Shown piece after piece: positions 32,120 through 44,182 of a DNA stretch of 64,000 nucleotides. Numbering within the stretch: the first letter of the stretch is position 1; each line of letters opens with the position of its first letter. This DNA is from Macrotrachela quadricornifera (taxonomy: Eukaryota; Rotifera; Eurotatoria; Philodinida; Philodinidae): NCBI GenBank assembly GCA_022393335.1, contig JAJEKB010021185.1:111304-175303 (forward strand). Direction: 5' to 3'. Made by a program: the position numbers and the translations under genes. The notes beneath the pieces were generated by a model. That model ran no database searches. It was given only the letters and a program-made list of their open reading frames with translations, and was not told where the DNA came from.

Positions 32120-35100
32120 TTAGATACGATCCGGCTGTAAAGGGCTAGTATTGATTGTTATTTTACATGAATGATATTTGATAACCTTCTTCCGATGTGA
32201 AACAGATATAAATTGCGCATTTGATTGTTGAAGACGTTCATAGATGATTTTTTCTGTTCGTTTATCACATCCCGATGTTATCTCATCAAGAACAAATAAT
32301 TTTACGGTTTCTGTGCCAACAAGAAGTGCAGTAGTCATCATCAATCGCTGTTGTTCTCCGACAGACAGCAGGTCAGACCATATTTGTCGCTTTCCATCCA
32401 TAGAATAACGATCAATAAGGTAATCTAGACCAAATTCATTAAGAAGTTGTTGAGCTCGACTGTCATCTGTGAATGAATCCAATCCATGTGCCTAGAAGAA
32501 TATATTATTCTATACCTTACATAGAGATATTATACTCATACCTTTCGGAGATAGGAAAGTTGTTCTCTGAGTGTGCCTCTGATTAAATGTAATTGTTGAC
32601 AGAGAAATATGATATTCTGACGCGGGATAATACGTAACACTGAATTTTTGTTGTCACTTTCATTCCGAATGAGTCCAGCGAGAAGACGAATTAGAGTAGA
32701 TTTGCCACAACCAGACGGTCCAGTAACAATAAGATTGTCAGTAGGGAAAAGTGTTAAACTGATGTTTGATACAAGAACATCAGATGTTTGAGGAATTCGT
32801 ACGTCCACTTGTGTAAACACGACGGAAGGTCTGTCCACGTTTGACTCGATATAGACGCGTCGTCCTTGTTTTTGTTCGTCTATAGCAAGACGGCGATGGT
32901 GCATGTTGATTTGGCGCAGTTGTTCTGAAATGAAACATTTGCTGTAAGTTTTTATGAATCAAACTCGAATATGACTTATAACTATCAGACTTTCTCACTC
33001 ATTGAAGATATAAATTTTCTTATACCTACGAAGCATTTTTCTCAAACAATACTGTTCTCAAGGCTATCTTTGCAAGACAGACTTGTTAAGCCGTACTAAG
33101 ACTTAAACAATTAATCATCTAAATATCCACCTACCAAGACAGGCAGCAACACGAGTTCCAATTGATTCAATGCGCGTTAGAGGATCAGCAAAATAATTGA
33201 TAGGATTGCAACAGAGGTGGAGATTGAACATATATGTACTCAAAGCAATGAATGTATTTGCTGTTGTAGAATCTGCTAGTCCTTGATCATACCAGGTATA
33301 AAAGAAGATTGCTGCTGGCACACCGTAGTTGACCAGATAGTCATTGACTATAGACAATCTGATGATGCCTATAATAATGGAAAAAAAGAAGCCAGCACGG
33401 GTTTGTGAACGAACAGACGAGTCGAGCTTTTGTCGAAGTTCGTTTTCTTCTACTATACGAACATCTTCTCCCGAGAGAGCTATCTGTTCAGCTTGAAGGT
33501 TGACTCTATTATGAGCGCTCACAAACTGTGCGAATTGGACTTCATCGTATATATTCCATTTCTTAAAAAGAACAGTAAGAATATTTATAACGATGAAGAA
33601 GCCAAAAATGAAGAGATAAATAACAAGATTTCCAGTAGATCCACCGTTTTGTTTGCCGAGAAGAATGCCAAGAGCGATACCCAAGGCAAGTTGAACTATT
33701 AGAATAATAAAGTTAGTTTCAAATCAATCATGAATACTATAAGATCTAACTTATGGCTCCACTGTAATACACATGACCAATTACCAAATTGAAGATCTCA
33801 TTGTTTAGTTCAGCAATTTCATGTGAAAGAAGGTTAGGCATCGCTGATATATGTCTACTATGATATAACAGATTATTCTCATGCTCAGCCATAGAACTAT
33901 CTAAGAGCAAATGTGCAAGATAAATCATTTGTCTACGTGTATAGAGTGAAGCTAAGATTCGACCACCACTAACAGCCAACGCATAGTGTATCGGTATTGC
34001 CACTGTAAGAACTATATATATGGCAATCTTTGATTTAACTCTCTGTTTTGCTTCATCAAGAGAAAGTGTGCCACTACCATAGCCGGCTAGACCACTGTAT
34101 AATTCTGCAGTTTCGTTGACAAAAATATAATAACACCAAGTACCGAGGCCATGTATAGTGAGAGTCAGTAGCCAAGTGATGATTGTCTATCATAAAAAAA
34201 TAGAGATCAAGCAATCTGTAAGAACATTATCACTTACTGCTATTTTAAGTTTTGTATCATTAGGTTGGAACGGTAGATGGACAAATTTATCTACATCGAC
34301 TATGAGTTTCCATGTAGAAGTGTTTCTTTTATCTGAATATGACATGTCATTGTTATTCTAAAACATATATTGGTAGAAGAGAAAGTAACTTGCGAGAGAA
34401 GAAACTTTGAAATTGAACAATTAAAACTTTATTTTACAGAACTTAATATTAGTAATCAGGTATTGAATTATGTATAGACCAAAGAAACAGAGATGAAATG
34501 AAACTTACCTGAGATTGTTTCATAACCATGAAGTTATTCTTGTTGTTTTCCTGTTGCAGTAGTTCATTTTCATTATCATCATCATCATCTTTATCTATCG
34601 ATGTGATCGATACTTGGTCTTTCAAACATTCTGATTTTTCCATCTGCTGTCGATTTTTATCTTGAGAAAAACTCAATGTCTTTGCATGAAGATGAAGGAG
34701 CGATGATCGATGAGAGATCGTCACGAACCATATACGAAGCTGAATCAAGTGTTCATAAATCTCATGTTCTGTCTTAACGTCGATAGCACTTGTTGATTCA
34801 TCAAAAAGAACCAAAGTTTTCTGGATCAGTTGATCCTTGTTTGGCATCAGAGTGAAGAGAGCTAATAGGCGAACAAAGGATAAACGTTGTTGTTCACCCA
34901 AAGAAAGAATCATTGACCAGTCAATAACCTTAGAAAGAAATAGATATCGATCAAGAAAATAGTTAGTCTGATTATCTCTACTGTATCCAATTCATGTTTT
35001 TCTAGTAAATAGTCAAGATTAACTGATTGAAACAATTGAAAGATATCTTTCTCACTAATGTTGCTCTGTTCTCCCAAAAGAAAAAGAGTTTGAAAACGTA

Positions 35101-38100
35101 GACTACCAATAGGTAAATATGGTCGTTGTGGAATAAACAAAAGATGACGTCGTTCTGGTAATGTGATCTGTTTGGCATCGATGGGTTGAAGTCCAGCACA
35201 AATGCGAAATAATGATGTTTTTCCACATCCACTTGGTCCGCAAATGAGAACGCACTGACCACGTCTCGCCTCCAGATTTACATCACTTTGTAGCAATGAA
35301 GTACTTATAGCATCTGATTCATGCAAAAAATTTGTGCAGATCTGTTATGATAAGAAAAAAACTTTTACCTGGTACAGAGATATTCAAATGATGAAGGGCA
35401 AGAATATTTGCATTTTCTTGTCTGATTCCTCTTTCTTGTTCATATGTGATGCGTCTTTGATGTTGTTCTGTCAACTTTTCCAGGCGATTGAGCATCGTCC
35501 ATAAATAATCACCTATTGTAACAGTGACTAAGGCAAATTCCATTATAAACATCAGCTGACTGAGAAGGCTGATCAAGAGGGAATAAAATGGAGTAGCAGC
35601 TATTGAATAGTAGTATATAAAATGAAATTCTTTCTATAATTTCTATATTTACCCAAAAGATTTTGTGCTTTTTCCGGAGTTGGTGTACTTTGAATGAAGA
35701 AGAATACGACAGAGGGCATAGTATATGTGCACACTCCGTTAAGAAAACCTGAAAAAAAGATTTATAGATCATATTAGCAACATATATCCAAGAGAATTTC
35801 TTCTATTTACCTAAGAGCTGTATAGGAAAATTGACCAATGCCAAACCAACCGATCCGATCAGCATAGACTTATGAACACTTAACATCAATTGTTCAACAT
35901 ATTTGAGCTCTATCCGCTGACTTACATAGAGTACAATGCATTCAGCATTGATTTGAACCCGTTGCATACATCTACGAAGACGACCTTTCAGCTTGGACTA
36001 AAAATTAAAAAGATGTTTAAAGAAATCTTAAGAATGAGAAAATAGTCATCTTTTTATTAATAGATTGTATGAAAGTGCAAAACAAACAGGTCAATATCTA
36101 GAAGTCTTGACTCTACCACAGCATTAGGAAAGCTTGTCAGCACAGCTTCTTTGAGATTAAAATGTGGGAGTTACATATCTTCTTTAATTTAATTATGTTA
36201 ATATAAAATATGTTACATGAATATTTAATAGATGATAGTTACTTTCAGAACAATCGATCATTAGAGAAATGATCTTTCCTATTTATATTTGAATTTTGAA
36301 CAAAAATTTTACTGTTAATCTATTTTTTATTTGCTTGTTACTATTCTCTTATTATTTATTTTCTTTTTCTCAATCTACTATTATTTTATTTTTATAATGA
36401 TTAACATAACCAAAAAAGTTGTTTTCTATTAAATTCAAGAATTTAAATTAATCCGATCATATCTTTTCTTTACGACAACTCTTCATTATTATTTTTATTG
36501 ATTTCGTTCGCGACATCGACGTACGTGTTCTCTATTTAATTTTGTAAGATGCTATTCAAGTATCAACCAAAATTTCGTATTCATATTAGTCAATAATAAA
36601 GTAATAAGAATGTTTGATTCTTTTTTGTGAAACACGATCTAAAAGAGAGTGTTGAAGTATTTAGGGGTAAAAATTTGCCCCGCCCCCACTGACGTGACAG
36701 ACACCACAGACCGTGACCAGTAGGCAAAAGAACTATCAAAGTACTTATTTACTAAATACTTTGATAGAAAGGTGCAAATTGGATTGAATTCTATTCATCG
36801 TATCATCTCAGAAAAAATCTTCGCACATTTAAAATATAACATAACAGATCTGTCTCTTTCTCTCTCTATATATATATATTAAATTTATCATAGAAAAGGG
36901 CAAGATTTTCAAGTTCTTTGCAGTAAACTTATTATTAGAGTCAAAACATAGTAAGAATGATGTTTAAAGCATGTCTCATATGTAATATGAGAATCATTTT
37001 AAATTCAGATCATGATGTGGTTCGCCATCGATACATGCTTCTCGAACATAAATTGTGGTCTTTCGATCAACATCCACACAATGTAACATGTTTAACGTAG
37101 AGATTACTTTCAAATGCACTTCTTTTTAAGTCACTGCTTTTATTACTATCTTGTATATGTTCTATGCTATTTGACAGACATGATAAAAATTTTAATACCT
37201 ATCCTTTATTTGTAATTCGTACTGGCTATGAAAGTATATTGTACTTCCAAAAAACAATGTGTGGTACTGATTCCATTTATTTACAATATAGCAAGTTTCA
37301 TCGTGTTTCACATTTTTCAATAATTGAATAGTTGAATAGTTGAAGCAATAATTGAATAGTTGAATAGTTGAAAAGTTCAACTATTCAATTATTGAATGGT
37401 TGAATAGTTGAAGCAATAATTGAATAGTTGAATAGTTGAAGCAATAATTGAATAGTTGAATAATTGAATAGTTGAAAAGTTCAATTATTGAATAGTTGAA
37501 TAATTGAAGCAATAATTGAATAGTTGAATTCAACTTTCAAGTTTTACATGTATGGATTCATGTTCAGCTCGCAAAATTGAGTCAAATAGGCTATTTTGAA
37601 ATGATCCCTTACTTATATCAAGTGGGATCAAGATCATAGCTCCCTTTATAGACATATGATACATCTCCGGACAAAAGTCTTTCTCACTCTGTATCGTTAT
37701 ACTATCATACTTTGCATAAAATTTATTGTTAAGTAAAGATATAACATGAAAGTTTTATTGCAATATAGTGTATAGAACTTACTGCAATAAAACTCGCATG
37801 TTATATCTTTAATTGGCAATAAATTCATGCAAAGTATGATAGTATAACAATACAGAATGAAAACGACTTCTTTTTTCAAGGGTATATATCGATTTCTACT
37901 AAAGTATTTCAAACAACATGAGGTATCAATAACAAAATTTTATTACTATGTAGTTTATTTGTAACTATACTCGTATGGCTTTCATCAACTTTGTTAAAAT
38001 TGCAAAGACGCTTATATTTTTTTTACTTACAATTTGCTTAATATTTCACTTATCAACATACAATATTTTACGTTGGATATAGTTGCAAATTAATTACATA

Positions 38101-39471
38101 ATAATAAAACTTTGTTATTGATGCCTGATATTGTCTGAAATACTTTAATTGAAGTCGATGTAATTGTAAGAAATCTGACACAGAGTTCTTCTAATAAACT
38201 GGATATGAAAAACAATCGATGATAATTCTCTCTTATAAGTCCTTTTCTATCTTTACTTGTGCAATGTTTTCCCAATAAAACCGAGCGTACTTTCAACCAT
38301 ACTTACAGTTAAAATACAAGGAGCGATTCTTTTCTTTTTTTCTTAATTCTTCATGAAAAGTAGAAGCATAGAATGCATGTGATTTATACGGAAAAAAAGA
38401 TATAACTAGTATTTAATTCAAAAAACAAATAAAAAATTTTGAGAAAGTAAAATTTTAATGGGTAAATCTTCAAATGAAATGAGCAATTGCTCATTTGTCT
38501 CCCCTTGGATGCCATTGCATCTACCTAAAATAGGGAGTTATCTGTAGTAGAGAGGGTGGAGCCGCAAAATCTCCACTTAAAACTTGCACTCATCATTTTC
38601 TTCAAAAATATAGGTGAGTTCTACAAAAATTATTAAACAACGAACAAATCTAAATTACACGACCCAACTGTTAAAAGCACTTTCTTCCCTACATATAATC
38701 AATAGCAAAAAGATTTGATCTTACTTGTTGCATAAGATTCCAATTGTAAAATTGTGCACCGGGTAATGCAATCAATACACAAAAGATGAATGCTACAAAA
38801 CAAATGAGAATTCCACTTGCATCTCCATTCGTTTGACGTACGAGAAACACGCAGGTAGTAATAATCAAGGCAAATATAGACAAAGTGCTCATGAAGAACA
38901 TAGATCCGAAAAGTACGATGGCAAAATTACTCGTAAACTGTTTCACATCATTACTAATCACTTTCGGTATATCTTCATCCGTATGTGCCATGTCATACAA
39001 TATACAACCATTTGGTGACCTGAGCAATAATTCATGAAAACGGTCACAAAGTCGTTGGCGCCACTGAGCAGCTAAGAAAAAATTACATGCTTGTATAAGT
39101 CCAAAAACAATACCAAGAAAGAATGTCTTCAATACGGTACGCCAGATAAGTTCATTGAATTGGTGTCTACCTTCAATCATTGATGTCATATTGGATGCAA
39201 CATTGGATAGATAGAGAATATATTGACCCGAATCATCTGTCAATGAGTAAAACAGATAAGCGGAAACTGCCATAAGAAGAATTGCGAGTAGAAGAACGGT
39301 GTATTGAAGAAGAGCAATTGAAAGTGTTCGTGCTCGAGTACGATAAAATATGAGTCCAAAGCATTTGAACCAAGCTATAGGCGAAATAAGTAGCAAAAAG
39401 TAAACGGTATGTTTTTTTGATATTGACTTATTTCGAATGAGAATGCGAGTTTCATTCGATGTTTGATCCAT
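32120..39471 (-). CDS. Full-size ABCD/YddA-type ABC transporter (1294 aa, 11 exons)
   Basis: Exons: 39471-38725, 35997-35811, 35748-35653, 35599-35369, 35313-34982, 34928-34509, 34357-34238, 34186-33751, 33695-33135, 32924-32542, 32491-32120. All GT-AG, phases 0,1,1,1,0,0,0,1,1,0. Layout TMD1-NBD1-TMD2-NBD2. NBD1: Walker A GPSGCGKTS ~446, Q-loop PQRPYLP, signature LSLGEQQRL ~539, Walker B VLFDES ~571, H-loop SHR. NBD2: GPSGCGKST ~1112, Q-loop CQQ, LSVGEQQRL ~1213, LFVLDE ~1236, SHR. LSxGEQQRL and QRPYLPIGSLR resemble bacterial YddA/SbmA-BacA transporters and the related ABCD (peroxisomal/B12) family, whose animal members are normally half-size. An Asp/Asn-rich linker follows NBD1. NBD2 has SGCDK where NBD1 has SAIDV. 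The substrate and membrane are unknown. Intron 1 is 2727 bp and repeat-filled; the others are 50-210 bp. Confidence 0.85.
36001..37314. other. Left part of ABC intron 1
   Basis: AT-rich intronic DNA. A GC-richer patch at 36665-36725 (CCCCGCCCCCACTGACGTG, then CACAGACCGTGACC) resembles the ends of the CCCTG-rich element at 29110 and may be a decayed solo end. A TA/CT simple run lies at 36845-36880. No exon-like segment was found that would fit between exons 1 and 2. Confidence 0.4.
37315..37535. repeat. TTGAATAGTTGAA tandem repeat in ABC intron 1
   Basis: Irregular head-to-tail runs of TTGAATAG and TTGAAGCAATAA, with one internal inverted copy near 37375-37395 (AAAGTTCAACTATTCAA). It lies within the large first intron of the ABC transporter on the opposite strand sense. 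A simple-sequence expansion with no coding value. Confidence 0.8.
37689..37855. mobile_element. 167-bp palindromic MITE in ABC intron 1
   Basis: CTGTATCGTTATACTATCAT at the left faces its complement ending at 37855. The arms are inverted over almost the full length, with AAAGATATAACATG in both, meeting near 37772. No target duplication is obvious. It helps explain the size of the host intron. Confidence 0.7.
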
Positions 39472-40109
39472 CTAAAAATATGTTTACTCACTTATTCATA
39501 TCATACACACGCAAATCATAAAGGTCAAATAAAAGATACGATAGTTCCCTGTAATTAACAAAAAATAGAGAAAAAGAGAAGAGTAATAAAATATATATTC
39601 ACATTTTTATAACACATACAGTGTGTGGGTATGTATTGGTTTGATAGAACGAAAAAAAAAGTCGAAAAGAGGAACAATGAAACCAAAATGATGAATTAAA
39701 TATCCCAAGCAGTAAAAAAGCCAAATTGATGCGTTTTAACGGCCGTTATATATTTTGTTCTTTACCGCATTTTAACACGTCTATAATTCTGCCATTTTAT
39801 TTGGTTTACAAGCTCAATAAATCAAATCCCTAAAGAAAACCTATAGTAAAAATTCTCCGAATGATTCAAGGCTTCTGAATATGTATTTTGTTTAGGAGTA
39901 GAACATCTAGAGACCAGAACAATCTTCAAAGACTTCGTACGGCCGTTGATAGCTGATTGATATAATCAATATCTACTGAGTTCTTTCTCTGTAATCCTCA
40001 ACTTTCAATGATGTCACATTGCGAGTTGTTCATGTGAAGCTTTGTAAAAAAAACAATCAGACTGAAGCTTTTGTTTTAAGTAAAGTTTCAGATGAAAATC
40101 TCATAATAT
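39472..40109. other. 5' flank of the ABC transporter
   Basis: No gene seen. It contains the presumed promoter and 5' leader of the minus-strand transporter; no specific promoter motif can be assigned with confidence. Confidence 0.35.
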
Positions 40110-41054
40110 AACGGGTGGATTATAATAAACGAGACAAAGTGTTTCCCACTTTTTAAGATAGTTCTTAAGACATGAAAGACTCCATTTTAGACTCATTAGA
40201 TAGAGAACTTTTTGCTCTATAAAACTGTCAACTTCATTTTTCAAATAAGTTTTTTTTGTCGGCAAGTAATCCAAAAGATTAACAGCTATTCAGTCGTCCA
40301 ACTGCGATTTTCTGTTATTTTGTTCGAATATCTGTTGATTTGTGTAAGTTTGTTCTCATCAAGTCCGATATTAAATGTAAAGTGTTCAGCATCAATAGAT
40401 AGAGAATTTTCTGCTCTACATTTTCAAGCTCTTTCCAAGGCTCCTGGCGGTGTCGTTGGGGCGCAAAATATTCGGAACTAACATCTGACGGGATTTTGTT
40501 TTAAATGCACTTTCGAAACTCGAGCTTTCAAAGGTCAGCTGAAGTCCTTAAACCGTTTATTGTTATATCACCGGATAGAGAAATTAATCCTGAACAAAGT
40601 AATGTAATATTTAAAATCAGCAACGAAAATTTTTTGACTGTTCCAATTTAAGAACAAACAATGGTATAAGCCTGTCAGAAAGTGCCGTTTCGTATTGTTT
40701 TCTAATTTTAGCTGAAAAAACGTTGTTTCAAATATTTTTTCTTGAATTGCGAGACACCACTAGATGCAGAATTTCATGAAGTATCTTGCAGCATATTTCT
40801 AATTTCAGTAGAGCTGTTGTTTGAAAACATTTTTAATAATTGTTTTGTTTCCTGACAGTCGCAGTTGGACAGCTAAGTGGCTGTTAATTTTTTGAATTAT
40901 TTGCCGACAAAAAAAACTTATTTGAAAAATGAAGTTGACAGTTTTGTAGAGCGAAAAATTCTATCTAATGAGCGTAAAATGGAGTCTTTGCTGTCTTAAG
41001 AACTATCTTAAAAAGTGGGGAACACTTTGTCCCGTTTATTATGATCCACCCGTT
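40110..41054. mobile_element. 945-bp element with ~210-bp terminal inverted repeats
   Basis: AACGGGTGGATTATAATAAA at 40110 faces its near-complement ending at 41054. The inverted arms extend inward for about 210 bp, with shared tracts TTTTTAAGATAGTTCTTAAG, TGTCAACTTCATTTTTCAAA and CAACTGCGA. The middle ~500 bp is unique and lacks a transposase. The 89-codon plus frame (40212-40481) lies mostly in the left arm and is not called a gene. Target duplication unclear. Confidence 0.78.
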
Positions 41055-42322
41055 CTATAACTTTTTATTTATTTCTCATCTTATAAAAAAATTTGATAGT
41101 TTTCGAGAACAGCTGAAGCAAGACTTATATGCTTATGTTTCAGTTCAACTAAATTCATTAATGATGAACATTACTTTAAAAATAATAGTAACATCAAAAT
41201 TAAACGTGTAGGAGATATTAAGCAAAACTGAATCGAAGTTGAGGAGAAAATTGAATTTGCTATTCAAGTTTGTTCATTTTACGTATTTATGAAAACCAAG
41301 TTCGCAGTACTTCTTACAAAATTCGAACATAAGACCGAATGTAAATCTAATCAAAGTTATATAAGTCGATGGAGAAATCAGCACTGTATACGAGTATATG
41401 TCAAAGAAAAATAGTTTAGATATTTAAACTACCAAAATCGATTTGATGGAACACTATAAATCTTATACGAAAAAATTTCCGAAACACATATCTCATGAAG
41501 AGCCATTAAATTTGTAGTAGAGATAACGAATAATTTCATTTAAAAAATAATGTATATGTTGGTAAAGAAAAGAATGATTTATTATTCTTTATAAAAATAG
41601 AAGGTTTCAGTACATCAGTAAGCAATATCCATTGAAAAAGAATATTTGAAGATTGGTCTGAAAATTGCTGCATGCAAAATCCTCTATGCTAATTGCTTTT
41701 CAAAACGTCTTAAACTTTTAGACAAGATTCAAAGTAAACAAAATAAAAATTATAGAATTCAATAGAATAATTAAGATTCTATTCAACTATATCAAAATAA
41801 AAAATGTCTCAACTTTTCTATAAATATCATAAAGGCAATTTCAAGTTAAGTCCTTATATATCTTCTTCACCTTTCAACAACTATCTCCATCGACGAAATA
41901 CTATACCACGTTAGCCTCTACATGGTTATTAACTGTGCTCATTTGTTAATTAGCTTAATGTAATTATGCCTCTGATAACTAGAGCTTTCATATTTCATCA
42001 TCTTTCCTACGATTCAAACCTCTTAAGTCTATTTCAAACATTTTTCTTTCAGGTACCACCGGAACCTTCATCAAGGAAGGCTTCTCTTTGGAAAAAGTAA
42101 GTTTTGATTCATAAGGACTGCAAATCGCTTTTAAAAATGGTCAGCTATTCTGTCTGATTTATTGTAAGGTAGGTCGAATACGGCGATATACGCACGTAAA
42201 CAACGCCGTATACCGTCGTTTACGGTCGTCGTAATTATAGATCCGAGTGGTGATTTTCAATGATTTTTAATTGTTTGCAGTAATATTTAATCAAATTTCG
42301 TCATTATTTATATATTTACTAT
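41055..42322. other. Intergenic with one orphan exon-like segment
   Basis: Mostly AT-rich without genes. At 42053-42096 a 44-nt segment is bordered by TTTTTCTTTCAG and GTAAGTTTTG, both strong splice consensus. It reads openly in one frame (VPPEPSSRKASLWKK); no partner exon was found. At 42170-42235 a CpG-rich patch repeats CGTATA, CGTCGTTTACGG and GTCGTCG, out of keeping with the surroundings. Confidence 0.45.
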
Positions 42323-42625
42323 GTTATAATGATTTCTACTAGTGAAAATCAGTTTATTTCTTTCGTTTTACAATACAACATATAACTCTGAAAGCATATA
42401 CAATGAGATTCCTTCCAATTTAGTAAATCATATTGAAAATTCTTAAATATTAGTGAAGTTAAAATATTAACTCTGATTTTATTTTAAAATTATAAAAAGT
42501 CGTATAAATTCGAATTACTGTTTTAAAATGATTTATATAGTTTAGATTTGTTTTTCAGCTAATTTAAATTAAATATTTTCTTCCACAGAGCTGGTTTTTG
42601 ATGTTGTCAACATTGTATGAATAAT

Positions 42626-44182
42626 TTATTTAGTAGATGTTGTCTTACGATTTAAAAGAGGAAAACGTGAAAGCTTCTCGTTGATTCGATCAAGGATTCG
42701 ATCGACGGTGGTGACAGTCGTTGCTGATATTTCAAAACCAAAGGAACTCATTAGCCCGTTTTGCATCATTTGTCGAGCGAGAGTATTGAGTGGTTCGATG
42801 ACGAGTTCGAAGTCGACGAGACGTTTGATTTCAGTATTTAAAGTTTGTGAGGTACCAACTACAGTGGCTACATATGTGGAAATTCCCATGAATTTTTCCG
42901 AAAGAGAAGAAATGATAGCATATTTTGTTCGAAGATTCGAAAGTTCAAGATTCAAAACATCGCGTCGTTGATTCGCCGCATTTCGTCTAACTTGTACATC
43001 AGATAATTGTGATCGTCGTCTTGCAAGTTCTGCTTGTTGATTGGAAAGACGTTGTCGAGCATCGTTGAGCATATTTCCTGCTGAAGAACGTGCATTTTTA
43101 GCATTATCAATACCTCCCATGTTGACAACGGCGCAGACTGGCTTGACAACCACATTTTGTACCGCCTGGACGATTGGCTTTTCAACATGTTTTCGCCACC
43201 ATCCACCAATAAAACGTTTGCCACGGCACAGACGTGCTTTTTCTACACGATCTTCGGCATTACGTAATTCACGCTCAGCATTTTCAACTGCTGTCTGTCG
43301 CTCACGCACCGTTTGTTCGGCAAATGCGACTTGTTGTTCTTGATACCGAACGTCTGATTCAAGTTGACTAATGGTAGAACTTAACTGACGAAGCAGTTCT
43401 TCTTGTTGAGATGTGGCGACGATTGTGCTAGCAATTTCTGCGTTCAACTGGATACGCAATCGTTCACATTCGGACGTGGCAGTCTTAAGATTCGTGTAGA
43501 CACTATTGGCGGCAAGCTCTAATTGATCGGCAAAGAGTTTCAATCGGCTCGGCACATTGGTAGCTTGCTTGAGTTGTATAACATATATTGCTTCAATGGC
43601 ACTGGTGGTCGATTCTTCATTATCAGTTGAGGCTGGTTCGGCTGTTATTTGTTGCAAATACTCATCTATCATTGTTTCATTATCAGTTGAGGCTTGTTCG
43701 GTTGTTATTTGTTGCAAATACTCATCTATCATTGTTTCATTACCCATATAATCACTTGTGACATTTTTATCATTGAATAATGAATTTTGTGTTGTCTGGT
43801 TATTCGCTTGATCAATGCTGACACTTTGATCATCATCAATATTTTCGATCGTTGTTATTTCATTGATAGTTTGTTCGGTTGTAAATTTCGTATTGTCATT
43901 GACCACTTCAGGGTTCTCACTTGTTTCATAATCATTTATTATGTCGGTATTTTCCGGTTGAATTAGACTTTCATCGAAATTGAGAATAGGTTGAATAATT
44001 TCACTATTTAGTATTCTATAGGCGGCTTGGTAACGAGGTACGACTTTTGTAGTCATTTCATTGCGAAACCATTCTGCTTCAATTGAACCGTTGCTCAGCT
44101 GGATGAGAGGCACTAATACGAGTAGATTTAGGAACATTCTCATTGACATGATATTAATATTTGATTTGCCGTTGCGTATCAT
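42626..44182 (-). CDS. Secreted coiled-coil protein, copy B (518 aa)
   Basis: Paralogue of the gene at 2348-3886, intact and single-exon, family not recognised. Signal peptide core LNLLVLVPLIQL, then SNGS; the in-frame Met 12 or 15 are alternative starts. The acidic Thr/Asn/Gln-rich region (~65-190) carries a perfect-period 20-residue duplication (MIDEYLQQITTEQASTDNET, then the same with two changes). Long heptad-rich helices cover ~195-305 and ~340-415. Between them is RLCRGKRFIGGWW. The RGKR fits an R-x-K/R-R furin-type cleavage site, placed just before an aromatic, glycine-containing segment; copy A has PEKL instead. Cys is scarce and located around this junction. The C-terminal helical region is strongly conserved between copies. 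Export and possible proteolytic activation are inferences from sequence; function unknown. Confidence 0.82.
   Translation of the reverse strand: MIRNGKSNINIMSMRMFLNLLVLVPLIQLSNGSIEAEWFRNEMTTKVVPRYQAAYRILNSEIIQPILNFDESLIQPENTDIINDYETSENPEVVNDNTKFTTEQTINEITTIENIDDDQSVSIDQANNQTTQNSLFNDKNVTSDYMGNETMIDEYLQQITTEQASTDNETMIDEYLQQITAEPASTDNEESTTSAIEAIYVIQLKQATNVPSRLKLFADQLELAANSVYTNLKTATSECERLRIQLNAEIASTIVATSQQEELLRQLSSTISQLESDVRYQEQQVAFAEQTVRERQTAVENAERELRNAEDRVEKARLCRGKRFIGGWWRKHVEKPIVQAVQNVVVKPVCAVVNMGGIDNAKNARSSAGNMLNDARQRLSNQQAELARRRSQLSDVQVRRNAANQRRDVLNLELSNLRTKYAIISSLSEKFMGISTYVATVVGTSQTLNTEIKRLVDFELVIEPLNTLARQMMQNGLMSSFGFEISATTVTTVDRILDRINEKLSRFPLLNRKTTSTK
43618..43737 (-). repeat. Two tandem 60-bp units inside the copy B coding region
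   Basis: The units at 43618-43677 and 43678-43737 differ at only a few bases and encode the duplicated 20-residue segment. Copy A has a single unit, so the second arose after the segmental duplication, or was lost from copy A. Confidence 0.85.

Noticed and set aside
40212..40481. 89-codon plus frame in the 945-bp element
   Set aside because: Mostly within the terminal inverted repeat and without transposase motifs.
42681..43343. Plus-strand frames opposite the copy B gene (and equivalents at 2490-3125)
   Set aside because: Antisense shadows of the conserved coiled-coil coding sequence, with no independent support.
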